Assembly (NCBI GenBank): GCA_937982115.1
Contig: CALJNE010000006.1
Span: 1 to 64,000, forward strand
Origin: an uncultured Bacteroidales bacterium
GTDB lineage: Bacteria > Bacteroidota > Bacteroidia > Bacteroidales > ML635J-15
Direction of reading: 5' to 3'
DNA length: 64,000 nt
The notes under the pieces are model-generated. The model made no database searches and had not been told where the DNA came from. It saw nothing but the letters and a program-made list of their open reading frames with translations. Of the stretch, positions 30,562-40,145 are shown piece by piece. The position numbers and the translations under genes are program-made. Each line of letters opens with the position of its first letter. The first letter of the stretch is position 1.

Positions 30562-32511
30562 TTATTTTCCCGCCAATGATTTTAAAACATCATCATGAAC
30601 TGTAACCTTATATTTATTTTTAAGTTCCTTAATCCATTCCTGCTCGAGGTAATTTTGATAATCTGCAGTGATTATACCTCTGGCTTCATTAATGGATTTA
30701 TGTTCCGGTCCTCTAATTAAAACAGTTCTCACAATAAAATTAGCTTCATCTAAAAATACATATTTGCTGCCCGGAGTATCAGAAAGTTGTTTATCTTTTA
30801 CCGAAGATTCATTCTTTTCTTTTAACTCTGATTTTGCCAGAACGACATTTTCAGGATTTTTCTTATTCAACTTATCTATTATGGTTAAATTATCAAAATT
30901 CTTATTTAAGGCTTTATAAAGAGTTTTAGCAGTTTTTAAATTTGCACATTTATATTCTTTGAGCTCGATTCTGTTTCCCCACATATACTTATCCTTGTTT
31001 GCTTGGTAAAAAGCTTGCAAACCAACAGTATCGGTTATAGCTTTTGACCACACCATTTTATCAGTTAAATCGAACAATAAAATCCCGTCGTGATATTCGT
31101 TTACGAGATATTTAAACGAAGGATATTTGTTTTCTAAGATTGATTCTTCATAATTGAGAAGCATCTTTTCTCCAAAGTTTGACAGAGAATTATCAACAAA
31201 AATTTTAAGATTTATAGGAGTTTGTTTGCGGTTAAATTTTTCGAGATATCTTAAAAAGTCTGCTTGAGTGTAGTTTTTATCGAGAAACGACACAACGATT
31301 TTATTATATTTTTCAAGGTCTTCGGGCAATTTCCATGAGCCTGAAAATATACTGTCAGTAACAATAGCATATATTTCTTTTAAGTTTTGAGGATAAGTTT
31401 TATAATTATACTCAGCTTTTAGTTGTTTCAAGATAGCATCACGGCTTTTACTTGTTCTGTCGCTGCTGCTTATTTTAGATTTAATTTCATTTTTAACTTC
31501 TTCATAGGGCTTAATAGGTTCTATTTCGAGAAGTTTTATCAGGTGATATCCGTAGGATGTTTTTAATAATGGATAAATATCTCCCGGTTTTTCGAGACTA
31601 AATACGGCATCTTCAAATTCTTTAATCATTCTACCACCGACAGTTACCCAGCCAATTTCACCACCTTTTTCGGCAGTACGACGATCTTCGCTATATTGAA
31701 ATGCAAGTTTTTCGAAATCTTCTCCCTGTTTAATCTTTTGATAAACAGTATCCATAATAGCTCTGGCATCTTCGTCAAGTTTTGAACCAGAACCTTTTGG
31801 TACCAGACGCATAATATGAGCAACTTTGTACTTTCCTTTAGCAGGCCTTTTGTTTGTAACTTTTAAAATATGATATCCATATCGAGTTCTGAAAGGTTCG
31901 GAGAAAGAACCTACAGGAGTATTATACATATAATTCTCGAATTCATAAACAAGACTGAAAACTGTTCTGTAACCAAGATTTCCGTCATTCATAGCAACAG
32001 ATTCATCTTCAGAATATTCTCTTGCGAGTTTTACAAAATCTTCTCCTTTTTTTAGTTTGTTATAGATGTCATAAATCTTTTTGTATGCTTTTAAAGTGTC
32101 TTCAGGTGAGGCATTTTGATTTACTTTGATTAAAATATGCGAAACCTCAATATCAAATTTCATACGTTCATAAGCCTCAAGATAAAGTTCTTCTTCTACT
32201 CTCTTGTCAGTTAAATAAGGTTGAGCAAGCTGTGAGCGATAACCGGCAAGCTCTTGTTTAAAAGATGCCAGAGTATCGAGTCCTAATTTTTTTGCCTCAT
32301 GAACTTTGAGTTTAAAATTAACGAATAAGTTCATGTATTCGTTCATAGCCTCATAAGTCATGGTGTTCTCGTTTGTATTATTCTTTTTGTAAATATGCAG
32401 AAACTCTTCTGCCGAAATCTTTTCGTCGTCAATTTCAAGAATAGTTCTTTCCTGTGCATTTAACAAGCTAAATGAAAAAACTAAAACAAATCCAAACAAA
32501 ATCTTTTTCAT
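30562..32511 (-). CDS. PpiC-type peptidylprolyl isomerase with two parvulin domains
   Basis: VSHILIKVNQNASPEDT...GYHILKVTNKRP and VAHIMRLVPKGSG...GGEIGWVTVGGRMIKEFEDAVFSL. Confidence 0.9.
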   Translation of the reverse strand: MKKILFGFVLVFSFSLLNAQERTILEIDDEKISAEEFLHIYKKNNTNENTMTYEAMNEYMNLFVNFKLKVHEAKKLGLDTLASFKQELAGYRSQLAQPYLTDKRVEEELYLEAYERMKFDIEVSHILIKVNQNASPEDTLKAYKKIYDIYNKLKKGEDFVKLAREYSEDESVAMNDGNLGYRTVFSLVYEFENYMYNTPVGSFSEPFRTRYGYHILKVTNKRPAKGKYKVAHIMRLVPKGSGSKLDEDARAIMDTVYQKIKQGEDFEKLAFQYSEDRRTAEKGGEIGWVTVGGRMIKEFEDAVFSLEKPGDIYPLLKTSYGYHLIKLLEIEPIKPYEEVKNEIKSKISSSDRTSKSRDAILKQLKAEYNYKTYPQNLKEIYAIVTDSIFSGSWKLPEDLEKYNKIVVSFLDKNYTQADFLRYLEKFNRKQTPINLKIFVDNSLSNFGEKMLLNYEESILENKYPSFKYLVNEYHDGILLFDLTDKMVWSKAITDTVGLQAFYQANKDKYMWGNRIELKEYKCANLKTAKTLYKALNKNFDNLTIIDKLNKKNPENVVLAKSELKEKNESSVKDKQLSDTPGSKYVFLDEANFIVRTVLIRGPEHKSINEARGIITADYQNYLEQEWIKELKNKYKVTVHDDVLKSLAGK

Positions 32512-32540
32512 AATTTAAGACTTTTATAATTTAACAATTA

Positions 32541-34013
32541 TTAATCAGCTCTCGAGTAATTTGGTGCTTCTCTTGTAATAGTAACATCGTGAGGATGATT
32601 TTCAATTACGCCGTTAGTTGTTATTCGTACAAACCTTCCGTTTTGACGCAATTTTTCGATATTTTCGCAACCGCAATAACCCATACCGGCTCTAAGTCCA
32701 CCTATTAATTGATATATTACTTCGTTTAAAGTACCTTTATATGGAACTCTTCCGGAAATTCCTTCGGGCACGAGTTTTTTGATATCATCTTCCATATCCT
32801 GGAAGTATCTGTCTTTAGAGCCTTGCTGCATAGCTTCGAGTGAGCCCATTCCTCTGTATGATTTGAATTTTCTGCCATTAAAGATAATGGTTTCTCCGGG
32901 AGCTTCTTCAGTGCCGGCAAACAGTCCGCCTGCCATAATTGAGTGAGCCCCGGCTGCTATAGCTTTAACAATATCTCCTGAATATCTTATACCTCCGTCG
33001 GCAATTATTGGGACATCAGTATCTTTTAAGGCTTCGGCAACTATCATAATGGCTGATAATTGCGGTACTCCCACTCCTGCAACAACTCTTGTTGTACAAA
33101 TAGAACCCGGTCCGATACCAACTTTTACAGCATCTGCTCCGTTGTCCACAAGCATTTTAGCTGCCTCGGCTGTAGCAATATTACCAACAACAAAATCAAC
33201 CCCACTGAATTTTTTCTTTGCTTCTTTCAGAATATTGTTTACACTTTTTGTATGTCCATGAGCAGTATCAATTACAATAGCATCAACGCCAGCATCAATC
33301 AGAGCTTCCATTCTTGCAAATGTATCTGCTGAAATTCCAACCGCAGCTGCAACACGCAATCTGCCTCTGCTGTCTTTACATGAATTTGGACTTGCATCTG
33401 CCTTTGTTATGTCTTTATAAGTTATTAATCCTACTAATTTTTGGTCTTTATCAACAACCGGCAATTTTTCGATACGATATTTCATAAATATCTCTTTTGC
33501 TTTTTCGAGTTCTATACCTTGCTCGGTTGTAATAAGATTTTCACTTGTCATTATATCCGTAATCGGAAGTTTCATGTTTGTCTGAAACCTCATATCTCTG
33601 CTTGTAACTATACCTACAAGTCTTTGATTATCGTCAACAACCGGAATACCACCAATATTATGCTCCATCATTATTTGTTTGGCTTCTCCAACTTTACTGT
33701 TAACGTTAATGGTGATAGGATTTAAAATCATTGCGTTTTCGGCTCTTTTTACCTGATAAACATGCTTAGCCTGTTCCTGAATGCTCATGTTTTTATGAAT
33801 TACTCCTATCCCGCCTTCTCTTGCCATGGCAATTGCCATACGACTATCGGTAACCGTATCCATTGCAGCCGAAACTATCGGAGTATTTAATACTATGTTT
33901 CGAGAAAATTTTGATTTTATTTCTACTAAACTTGGTAATACTTCTGAATATGCAGGTATCAATAAAACATCATCAAAGGTGAGACCTTCGTACAAAATTT
34001 TTGAATTTGCCAT
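32541..34013 (-). CDS. guaB: IMP dehydrogenase
   Basis: [20 protein letters not shown] pair, [42 protein letters not shown]. Confidence 0.97.
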   Translation of the reverse strand: MANSKILYEGLTFDDVLLIPAYSEVLPSLVEIKSKFSRNIVLNTPIVSAAMDTVTDSRMAIAMAREGGIGVIHKNMSIQEQAKHVYQVKRAENAMILNPITINVNSKVGEAKQIMMEHNIGGIPVVDDNQRLVGIVTSRDMRFQTNMKLPITDIMTSENLITTEQGIELEKAKEIFMKYRIEKLPVVDKDQKLVGLITYKDITKADASPNSCKDSRGRLRVAAAVGISADTFARMEALIDAGVDAIVIDTAHGHTKSVNNILKEAKKKFSGVDFVVGNIATAEAAKMLVDNGADAVKVGIGPGSICTTRVVAGVGVPQLSAIMIVAEALKDTDVPIIADGGIRYSGDIVKAIAAGAHSIMAGGLFAGTEEAPGETIIFNGRKFKSYRGMGSLEAMQQGSKDRYFQDMEDDIKKLVPEGISGRVPYKGTLNEVIYQLIGGLRAGMGYCGCENIEKLRQNGRFVRITTNGVIENHPHDVTITREAPNYSRAD

Positions 34014-34064
34014 ATTTACTTCTTAATTATGAATTAAAAAATCACACGAAAATACAACTTTTTG

Positions 34065-34095
34065 TTTGAGTAACAAATACTTTTTTTTAAATTTG
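34065..34095 (+). promoter_or_regulatory. Bacteroidetes-type promoter: TTTG (34065-34068) N19 TAAATTTG (34088-34095)
   Basis: Matches the TTTG/TAnnTTTG consensus with 19 nt spacing, 19 nt upstream of the recQ ATG. Confidence 0.7.
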
Positions 34096-34114
34096 TAAAA
34101 TATGGGATATTCTT

Positions 34115-36040
34115 ATGAGCAAATACAGACAAATTCTTCAGAAATATTGGGGATACAACAAATTTAGGGAGCTGCAAGAAGAAATTATTTTGTCGGTTGC
34201 TGCCGGGAAAGACACTCTGGGACTATTACCAACCGGTGGAGGAAAATCTATAATTTTTCAAGTTTTTTCGCTCGCTCATCCGGGAGTTTGTCTGGTAATT
34301 ACTCCCTTAATTGCTTTGATGAAAGACCAGGTACAGAATCTTCATAAAAGAGGTATTAAGGCGGCTGCTATATATACCGGAATGTCCAGAATGGAAATTG
34401 AAAGACATTTAAACAATGTGTGTTATGGGGATTACAAGTTTTTGTATTTATCTCCGGAACGTTTGCAAAATGAATTCTTCCGCAGCAAGCTCAAAGAAAT
34501 GAATGTAAACCTTATTTGTGTTGATGAATCGCATTGCATATCACAATGGGGCTACGATTTTCGTCCATCGTATCTTAATATTGCCGAAATTCGCAAAGAA
34601 CTTCCAGGAGTTCCGGTTCTGGCTCTTACTGCTACTGCTACACCCGAAGTTGTTGACGATATTCAGTATAAATTACTTTTCAAAGAAAAGAATGTTTTTA
34701 AAAAAAGTTTTGAACGTAAAAACCTTACTTATTATGTTTCAAATACCGAAGATAAAATAAAATCTTTATTTAAAATTGTTACTAAATTTCAAGGGAGTGG
34801 CGTTGTTTATGTACGCAATCGCCGCAAAACAAGAGAATACGCCTTATTACTTCAAAAATACAAAATTTCGGCAGATTTTTATCATGCAGGACTAGACCCC
34901 AAAGACCGCGAATTAAAACAAGACGCATGGCAAAAAGGAGAAATTCGTGTAATGGTTTGTACAAATGCTTTCGGTATGGGAATAGACAAGCCGGATGTTA
35001 GATTTGTCGTTCACATGGATTTACCGGATTCATTAGAGGCCTATTTTCAGGAAGCAGGAAGAGCAGGACGTGACGGAAAAGAAGCATGGGCTTTCCTTTT
35101 AACAAATAAAACCGACAGTGCTCAGCTCAAACGTAACATGACAACCGCTTTCCCGGATTATCCGGTTGTTACAAATGTATATAACTCGATTTGCAATTAC
35201 CTTCAAATTCCTTACGGAGCCGGAAAAGATTTAGATTATCCTTTCGATATTTTTGACTTTGCATCAAAGTTTAAAATTGACGTGCTTACAACTTACAATT
35301 CATTAAAAATCCTTGAATTATCACAACTAATATCATATCACACAGATGTTAATACCACTTCCAGAATAATGTTTATCGTTAACAGAGATGATTTGTATAA
35401 ATTTCAGGTTGAAAATCAAAGTCTGGATATTTTCATAAAGCTTTTGTTACGTACCTACACAGGATTATTTAATGATTACGTTAATATTTCGGAAGAATAT
35501 CTTGCAAAAAAAGCCGGCGTTGTACCTGATATTATATATAACCTTTTGAAACAACTCTCCCATTTTAAAATTATAAGTTATATTCCAAAAATCAATAAAC
35601 CTTTGATTCATTTCATTTCCGAAAGACTCGAAGAAAGAAGTATTATCTATAAAAGAGAAGAACTTAACACCCTCAAAGAACGTACTCTTTCGAGAATGCA
35701 AGCTATGCTGCTTTATGCCGAGAGTAAAAATAAATGCAGAAGTCAACAATTACTTGCTTATTTTGGTCAAATAGATTCCCAGCGTTGCGGCACTTGTGAT
35801 GTCTGCTCCAGAAGAAATGAATTAGGATTAAGTACTTATGAATTTGATATTATTTTGGAACAAATAAAAAAAATAGTTAAAATTGAACCAATTTTGTTGA
35901 ATGATTTAATTGAAAAAATTGATTTCGATGAAACAAAAATTATCAAAGTTGTACAATGGCTGTTTGATAATAAAAAATTAGTTTATAACGATGAAAACAA
36001 ATTGTTCTGGAATAAAACTAATGACACAATTAAAACATAA
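34115..36040 (+). CDS. recQ: ATP-dependent DNA helicase RecQ
   Basis: LLPTGGGKSIIFQV, DESHCISQWGYDFRPSY, ALTATATPEVVDDI, zinc-binding CRSQQLLAYFGQIDSQRCGTCDVC. Confidence 0.95.
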   Translation: MSKYRQILQKYWGYNKFRELQEEIILSVAAGKDTLGLLPTGGGKSIIFQVFSLAHPGVCLVITPLIALMKDQVQNLHKRGIKAAAIYTGMSRMEIERHLNNVCYGDYKFLYLSPERLQNEFFRSKLKEMNVNLICVDESHCISQWGYDFRPSYLNIAEIRKELPGVPVLALTATATPEVVDDIQYKLLFKEKNVFKKSFERKNLTYYVSNTEDKIKSLFKIVTKFQGSGVVYVRNRRKTREYALLLQKYKISADFYHAGLDPKDRELKQDAWQKGEIRVMVCTNAFGMGIDKPDVRFVVHMDLPDSLEAYFQEAGRAGRDGKEAWAFLLTNKTDSAQLKRNMTTAFPDYPVVTNVYNSICNYLQIPYGAGKDLDYPFDIFDFASKFKIDVLTTYNSLKILELSQLISYHTDVNTTSRIMFIVNRDDLYKFQVENQSLDIFIKLLLRTYTGLFNDYVNISEEYLAKKAGVVPDIIYNLLKQLSHFKIISYIPKINKPLIHFISERLEERSIIYKREELNTLKERTLSRMQAMLLYAESKNKCRSQQLLAYFGQIDSQRCGTCDVCSRRNELGLSTYEFDIILEQIKKIVKIEPILLNDLIEKIDFDETKIIKVVQWLFDNKKLVYNDENKLFWNKTNDTIKT

Positions 36041-36056
36041 AAATACATTATTTAAG

Positions 36057-36503
36057 ATGAAAAATATTTTACCTAAAGCCTTAACTTTCGTGTTATTCAT
36101 AAGTTTTATTTTGTTTTTCACCAATTGCGGAGAATCAGATGCTGACCTCGAACAACAGGAAAAAATGATTGGATACTGGAAACCTGTAAACAGTCAGGGA
36201 AATGATATTCCGGAAATACCGAAATACGTTTTTTTGGAGAATAATCGGGGCGTATCTATTTACGAACCGTTTAATTCAACCGACTCTTTTGGATGGGAAG
36301 TTCGACGCAAACAATTAAAAATTTATTATGACAAAGCTCCAGATTATTATATCGGATATGATAATTATAATACCCGCAGTTTATTTAAGATTAAAGAATT
36401 TACTGATACAGCAATGTACGTTATACAGTTTTTCAGTACAGGATATCAAAAGGAATACTATTTAAAAAGATTTCAGCCTTCTGTTGACAATGATGATTTT
36501 TAA
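36057..36503 (+). CDS. hypothetical lipocalin-like lipoprotein (ORF track start 35991)
   Basis: Lipobox FTNCG; short beta-rich sequence beginning MIGYWKPVNSQG. Confidence 0.65.
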   Translation: MKNILPKALTFVLFISFILFFTNCGESDADLEQQEKMIGYWKPVNSQGNDIPEIPKYVFLENNRGVSIYEPFNSTDSFGWEVRRKQLKIYYDKAPDYYIGYDNYNTRSLFKIKEFTDTAMYVIQFFSTGYQKEYYLKRFQPSVDNDDF

Positions 36504-36591
36504 AAATAATATGTTATAAAAAACATTATGATATTGATTTTTCTAAATTAAGTTTATTATTATTGCTAAGTCAAAACAAAAATTTTAGAAC

Positions 36592-37905
36592 ATGTATAAC
36601 TTACCATTACCACAAGAACTTGTAAGAACTGAAGTAGAAAATTTCGGTATAAAAGATTTATCAAAAGCAACCATAAGAGAAATTGTAGGAATTGTTAATA
36701 ATCTCAGTAAGAAAACAGGCATAAATTATATGCGAATGGAGATGGGAGTTCCCGGCCTTAATCCTCCAGAAATTGGTGTTAATGGAGAAATTGAAGCATT
36801 AAAAAGAGGTGTTGTTAGCATATATCCGATGGTTGACGGAGTAAAGGAATTAAAACAGGAAGCTTCCAGATTCATCAAGTTGTTTATGGGCATTGATGTT
36901 AGTCCGGAGTCTTGTATCGCAACTGTGGGAAGTATGCAGGGAGCTTATGCAACCTTTATGATGTGTTCTAATCTCGACCCAGAAAAAGATACAGCTTTAT
37001 TTATTGACCCCGGCTTCCCTGTTCAGAAGCAACAGTTTAAAGTTCTTGGATATAAATTCGACAGTTTTGATGTCTATAATTACAGAGGCGAAGCTCTCAG
37101 AGAAAAATTGGAATCCATACTCAGCAAAGGCAATATAAATTCAATCATATATTCAAACCCAAACAATCCATCATGGATATGCTTAACTGACGATGAACTT
37201 AAAATAATCGGAGAACTGGCAAACAAATACGACGCCATCGTGATTGAAGATTTAGCATATTTTGGAATGGATTTCAGAAGAGACCTCTATCATCCCGGAC
37301 AACCTCCTTATCAGGTTTCTGTGGCTAATTATACTGATAATTATGTACTTCTGATTTCCGGTTCTAAAGCATTTACTTATGCAGGTCAGAGAATTGGAAT
37401 TGTTGCTATCTCCGACAAAATTTATCATCGCTCCTATCCTAACCTGCTCACAAGATTTGGTTCTGATAAATTTGGATATACTTTTGTTCAACGACTTATT
37501 TATGCATTAAGTTCGGGAGTAAGTCATTCTGCTCAATACGGGCTTGCGGCAATGTTAAAGGCTGCTAACGACGGTAAATTTAATTTCATCGAAGAAGTCA
37601 GAGAATATGGAGAAAGAGCTCGTATTATGAAAAAATTGTTTAGCGATGCAGGCTTTTATATTGTTTATGATAAAGACCTCGAAGAAGACTTAGCTGATGG
37701 ATTCTATTTTACTATTGCATATCCAGGAATGAACGGGAATCAAATAATCGAAGAATTATTGAGGTACGGCATTAGTGCTATCTCGTTAGGTAATACCGGA
37801 AGTGAAAAGTCTGAAGGTCTTCGGGCTTGCGTATCGCAAATAAAACTTGATATGATGCCTGAACTCGAAAAAAGACTGAAACTCTGGAAAGAAAATCACA
37901 AATAA
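36592..37905 (+). CDS. pyridoxal-phosphate-dependent class I/II aminotransferase
   Basis: NSIIYSNPNNPSWICLTDDELKIIGELANKYDAIVIEDLAYFGMDF; SGSKAFTYAGQRIGIVAIS (PLP Lys). Confidence 0.9.
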   Translation: MYNLPLPQELVRTEVENFGIKDLSKATIREIVGIVNNLSKKTGINYMRMEMGVPGLNPPEIGVNGEIEALKRGVVSIYPMVDGVKELKQEASRFIKLFMGIDVSPESCIATVGSMQGAYATFMMCSNLDPEKDTALFIDPGFPVQKQQFKVLGYKFDSFDVYNYRGEALREKLESILSKGNINSIIYSNPNNPSWICLTDDELKIIGELANKYDAIVIEDLAYFGMDFRRDLYHPGQPPYQVSVANYTDNYVLLISGSKAFTYAGQRIGIVAISDKIYHRSYPNLLTRFGSDKFGYTFVQRLIYALSSGVSHSAQYGLAAMLKAANDGKFNFIEEVREYGERARIMKKLFSDAGFYIVYDKDLEEDLADGFYFTIAYPGMNGNQIIEELLRYGISAISLGNTGSEKSEGLRACVSQIKLDMMPELEKRLKLWKENHK

Positions 37906-38223
37906 ATGTTACCGGAAGATATTATTAATATTTATAAATCCGGGTTCCCCGATGACAAAGTTAAAATTCTTAACAAGAATTCTATTCTTGTAAAAAAAGA
38001 CATGTTTATTGTCGTTGTAAAATACAAAAAAAATAAGTTATCGGTAAAATCGGATTTTAATTTAACTCACCCTTTAATTTTAAGTTTTGTGATTATTGGG
38101 ATTTTGCTTGGAGTTATTCCTTTATTGCTGTTCACAATCGTATTTTACATAATCTATGGTAGAAAATTAAAAGAACTAAGTACACAAACTTACGAGTATC
38201 TAAAAAACAATGGAATACAATAA
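37906..38223 (+). CDS. small hypothetical membrane protein
   Basis: 105 aa; one or two hydrophobic helices; starts immediately after the aminotransferase stop. Confidence 0.6.
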   Translation: MLPEDIINIYKSGFPDDKVKILNKNSILVKKDMFIVVVKYKKNKLSVKSDFNLTHPLILSFVIIGILLGVIPLLLFTIVFYIIYGRKLKELSTQTYEYLKNNGIQ

Positions 38224-38986
38224 TTTTACTATTTTTCAAAAACTTTTCGATGACTACGTTGAAAAATACTTGCAAAAAAGAAGCAATAGTGATTACAAAC
38301 AAAATATAAATCTAAAAATTAATCATAGTAAAGAAGTTTTTAAACATGCAGTAAAAATTGCAGAAACAGAAAATCTTGCGAAAAAACAAATTTTCACAGC
38401 AGGATTATGCGGACTTTTTCATGATATTGGACGCTTTTATCAATACTTTCATTTTAACACATTTAAAGATTCTGAAAACTTGTACCACGGACAAATTGGT
38501 TGCGAAGTTATTGACAAAGAAAAATTTTTTTCTGATGTGGATAATGATACAATAATCCTAATTAAAAAATCTATTTACGCACATGGTTTAATTTCTATTC
38601 CCAAGGATTATTCGGAAGAAGAAAGATTCTTTTCAAAAATTACCCGCGATGCCGACAAGTGCGATATATTTTCAATTGTAGCAAAATACTACAACGAAAC
38701 CGAACCGCGTAACGTTTCACTTGAATATGGATTAAGTGCAGAGCCAAAAATCTCTGAAAATGTTCTGAACAGTTTTCTCAACAATTTTGTAGTCTCAAAA
38801 TCTGATTTAAAAACACTGAATGATTTTAAAGTGCTTCAAATTTCATGGATATACGACATAAATTTCTCATATTCAAAACATTATATCAGAAAAAATAATT
38901 TTATACCTATTATACTTAACACAATCACTGATAATCAAAACAAAAACAAAATCATTAATCATCTGAACAAAGTGTGGTTTAGGTAA
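38210..38986 (+). CDS. HD domain phosphohydrolase
   Basis: AGLCGLFHDIGRFYQ (HD) and TRDADKCDIFSIVAKYYN. Confidence 0.85.
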   Translation: MEYNNFTIFQKLFDDYVEKYLQKRSNSDYKQNINLKINHSKEVFKHAVKIAETENLAKKQIFTAGLCGLFHDIGRFYQYFHFNTFKDSENLYHGQIGCEVIDKEKFFSDVDNDTIILIKKSIYAHGLISIPKDYSEEERFFSKITRDADKCDIFSIVAKYYNETEPRNVSLEYGLSAEPKISENVLNSFLNNFVVSKSDLKTLNDFKVLQISWIYDINFSYSKHYIRKNNFIPIILNTITDNQNKNKIINHLNKVWFR

Positions 38987-39040
38987 AATTAAATCCAACA
39001 CATCATCTTCAAATAAATAATTAGATTTAATAAAAACAAA

Positions 39041-39060
39041 AGCCTGCACGGAGGCAGGCT
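39041..39060 (-). terminator. rho-independent terminator-like hairpin
   Basis: AGCCTGC-ACGGAG-GCAGGCT just 3' of the minus-strand gene ending at 39092. Confidence 0.7.
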
Positions 39061-39091
39061 TAAGATTGTTTTATCTTCAAATTTAATTAGT

Positions 39092-40036
39092 TTAATTAAC
39101 TTTAAATCTAACATCTCCTTTTTCGAAGAAATCAATAATTTGTTTAATAGCAGCAATACCTGCATTAACATTAGCTTCTTCGGTTTGAGCTCCCATTTTT
39201 TTCGGAGTGAAAAAGAATCTTCCGGGGAATTTTTCTGTCATTTCGGCAGCACAATCAGGAACAATATCAGAAAGATAAGCAAAATCTTTACGTTGAGCCA
39301 TTACTTCAAGCAAATCAGCTTCGTTAATAACTTCTTTTCTTGCAGTATTAACTAAAACCGCATTTTTAGGCATCAACATCATTAAATCTTTATTGATAGA
39401 TTTTTTTGTTTTTTCATTTGCCGGAATATGCAAAGAAACGTATTGGCAATTTTTATACAATTCTTCAACAGATTTTACTGGAATTACACCATCAGCTTGC
39501 ATTACAGCATCATCAACAAAAGGATCGAAAGCAAATATTTTCATGCCGAATCCTTTTGCAATCATTCCAACATATTTTCCAACATTACCGTAAGCATGAA
39601 TACCAATAGTCTTACCTCTCAGCTCAGAACCAGATTTGCCGGAGAAGAAAGCTCTTGCATGATAAATCATCATACCGAAAGCAAGTTCGGCAACAGCATT
39701 AGAGTTTTGTCCAGGAGTATTCATTGCTACAACATTATGTTCAGTAGCTGCATTCAAATCAATATTATCATAACCTGCTCCGGCTCTAACAACTATTTTC
39801 AAATTTTTACCGGCTTCGATAACTTCTTTATCAACAATATCACTTCTGATAATGATTGCGTCAACATCTTTTACAGCGTTTAAAAGCTCGTCTTTAGTTT
39901 TATAATTTTCGAGTTTTACTAATTCGTAGCCTGCAGATTTTGCAATGTTTTCAATTTCAATAACAGCATCAGCTGCAAATGGCTTTTCTGTTGCTAAAAG
40001 TACTCTTTTCATATCTTTAAATTTTTGTTTTTTCAA
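39092..40036 (-). CDS. serA: D-3-phosphoglycerate dehydrogenase-like 2-hydroxyacid dehydrogenase
   Basis: VVRAGAGYDNIDLNAATEHNVVAMNTPGQNSNAVAELAFGMM; GKTIGIHAYGNVGKYVGMIAKGFGMKIFAFDP; 314 aa without ACT domain. Confidence 0.85.
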   Translation of the reverse strand: MKKQKFKDMKRVLLATEKPFAADAVIEIENIAKSAGYELVKLENYKTKDELLNAVKDVDAIIIRSDIVDKEVIEAGKNLKIVVRAGAGYDNIDLNAATEHNVVAMNTPGQNSNAVAELAFGMMIYHARAFFSGKSGSELRGKTIGIHAYGNVGKYVGMIAKGFGMKIFAFDPFVDDAVMQADGVIPVKSVEELYKNCQYVSLHIPANEKTKKSINKDLMMLMPKNAVLVNTARKEVINEADLLEVMAQRKDFAYLSDIVPDCAAEMTEKFPGRFFFTPKKMGAQTEEANVNAGIAAIKQIIDFFEKGDVRFKVN

Positions 40037-40145
40037 AAATAAAGTTTTTAATGATTTTGAAAAAAAAATTTAACATATTTAAAAACAGATTTTTTGTTAA
40101 AATTTTGTTAGAATTTTATATTTTTACGTCAATAAATTTTTTGAT

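Noticed and set aside
33049-34026. Several 60-94 aa plus-strand ORFs opposite guaB
   Set aside because: Shadow ORFs antisense to a highly conserved gene.
39140-39883. Plus-strand ORFs up to 151 aa opposite the SerA-like gene
   Set aside because: Antisense shadow ORFs; the minus-strand product is clearly a dehydrogenase.
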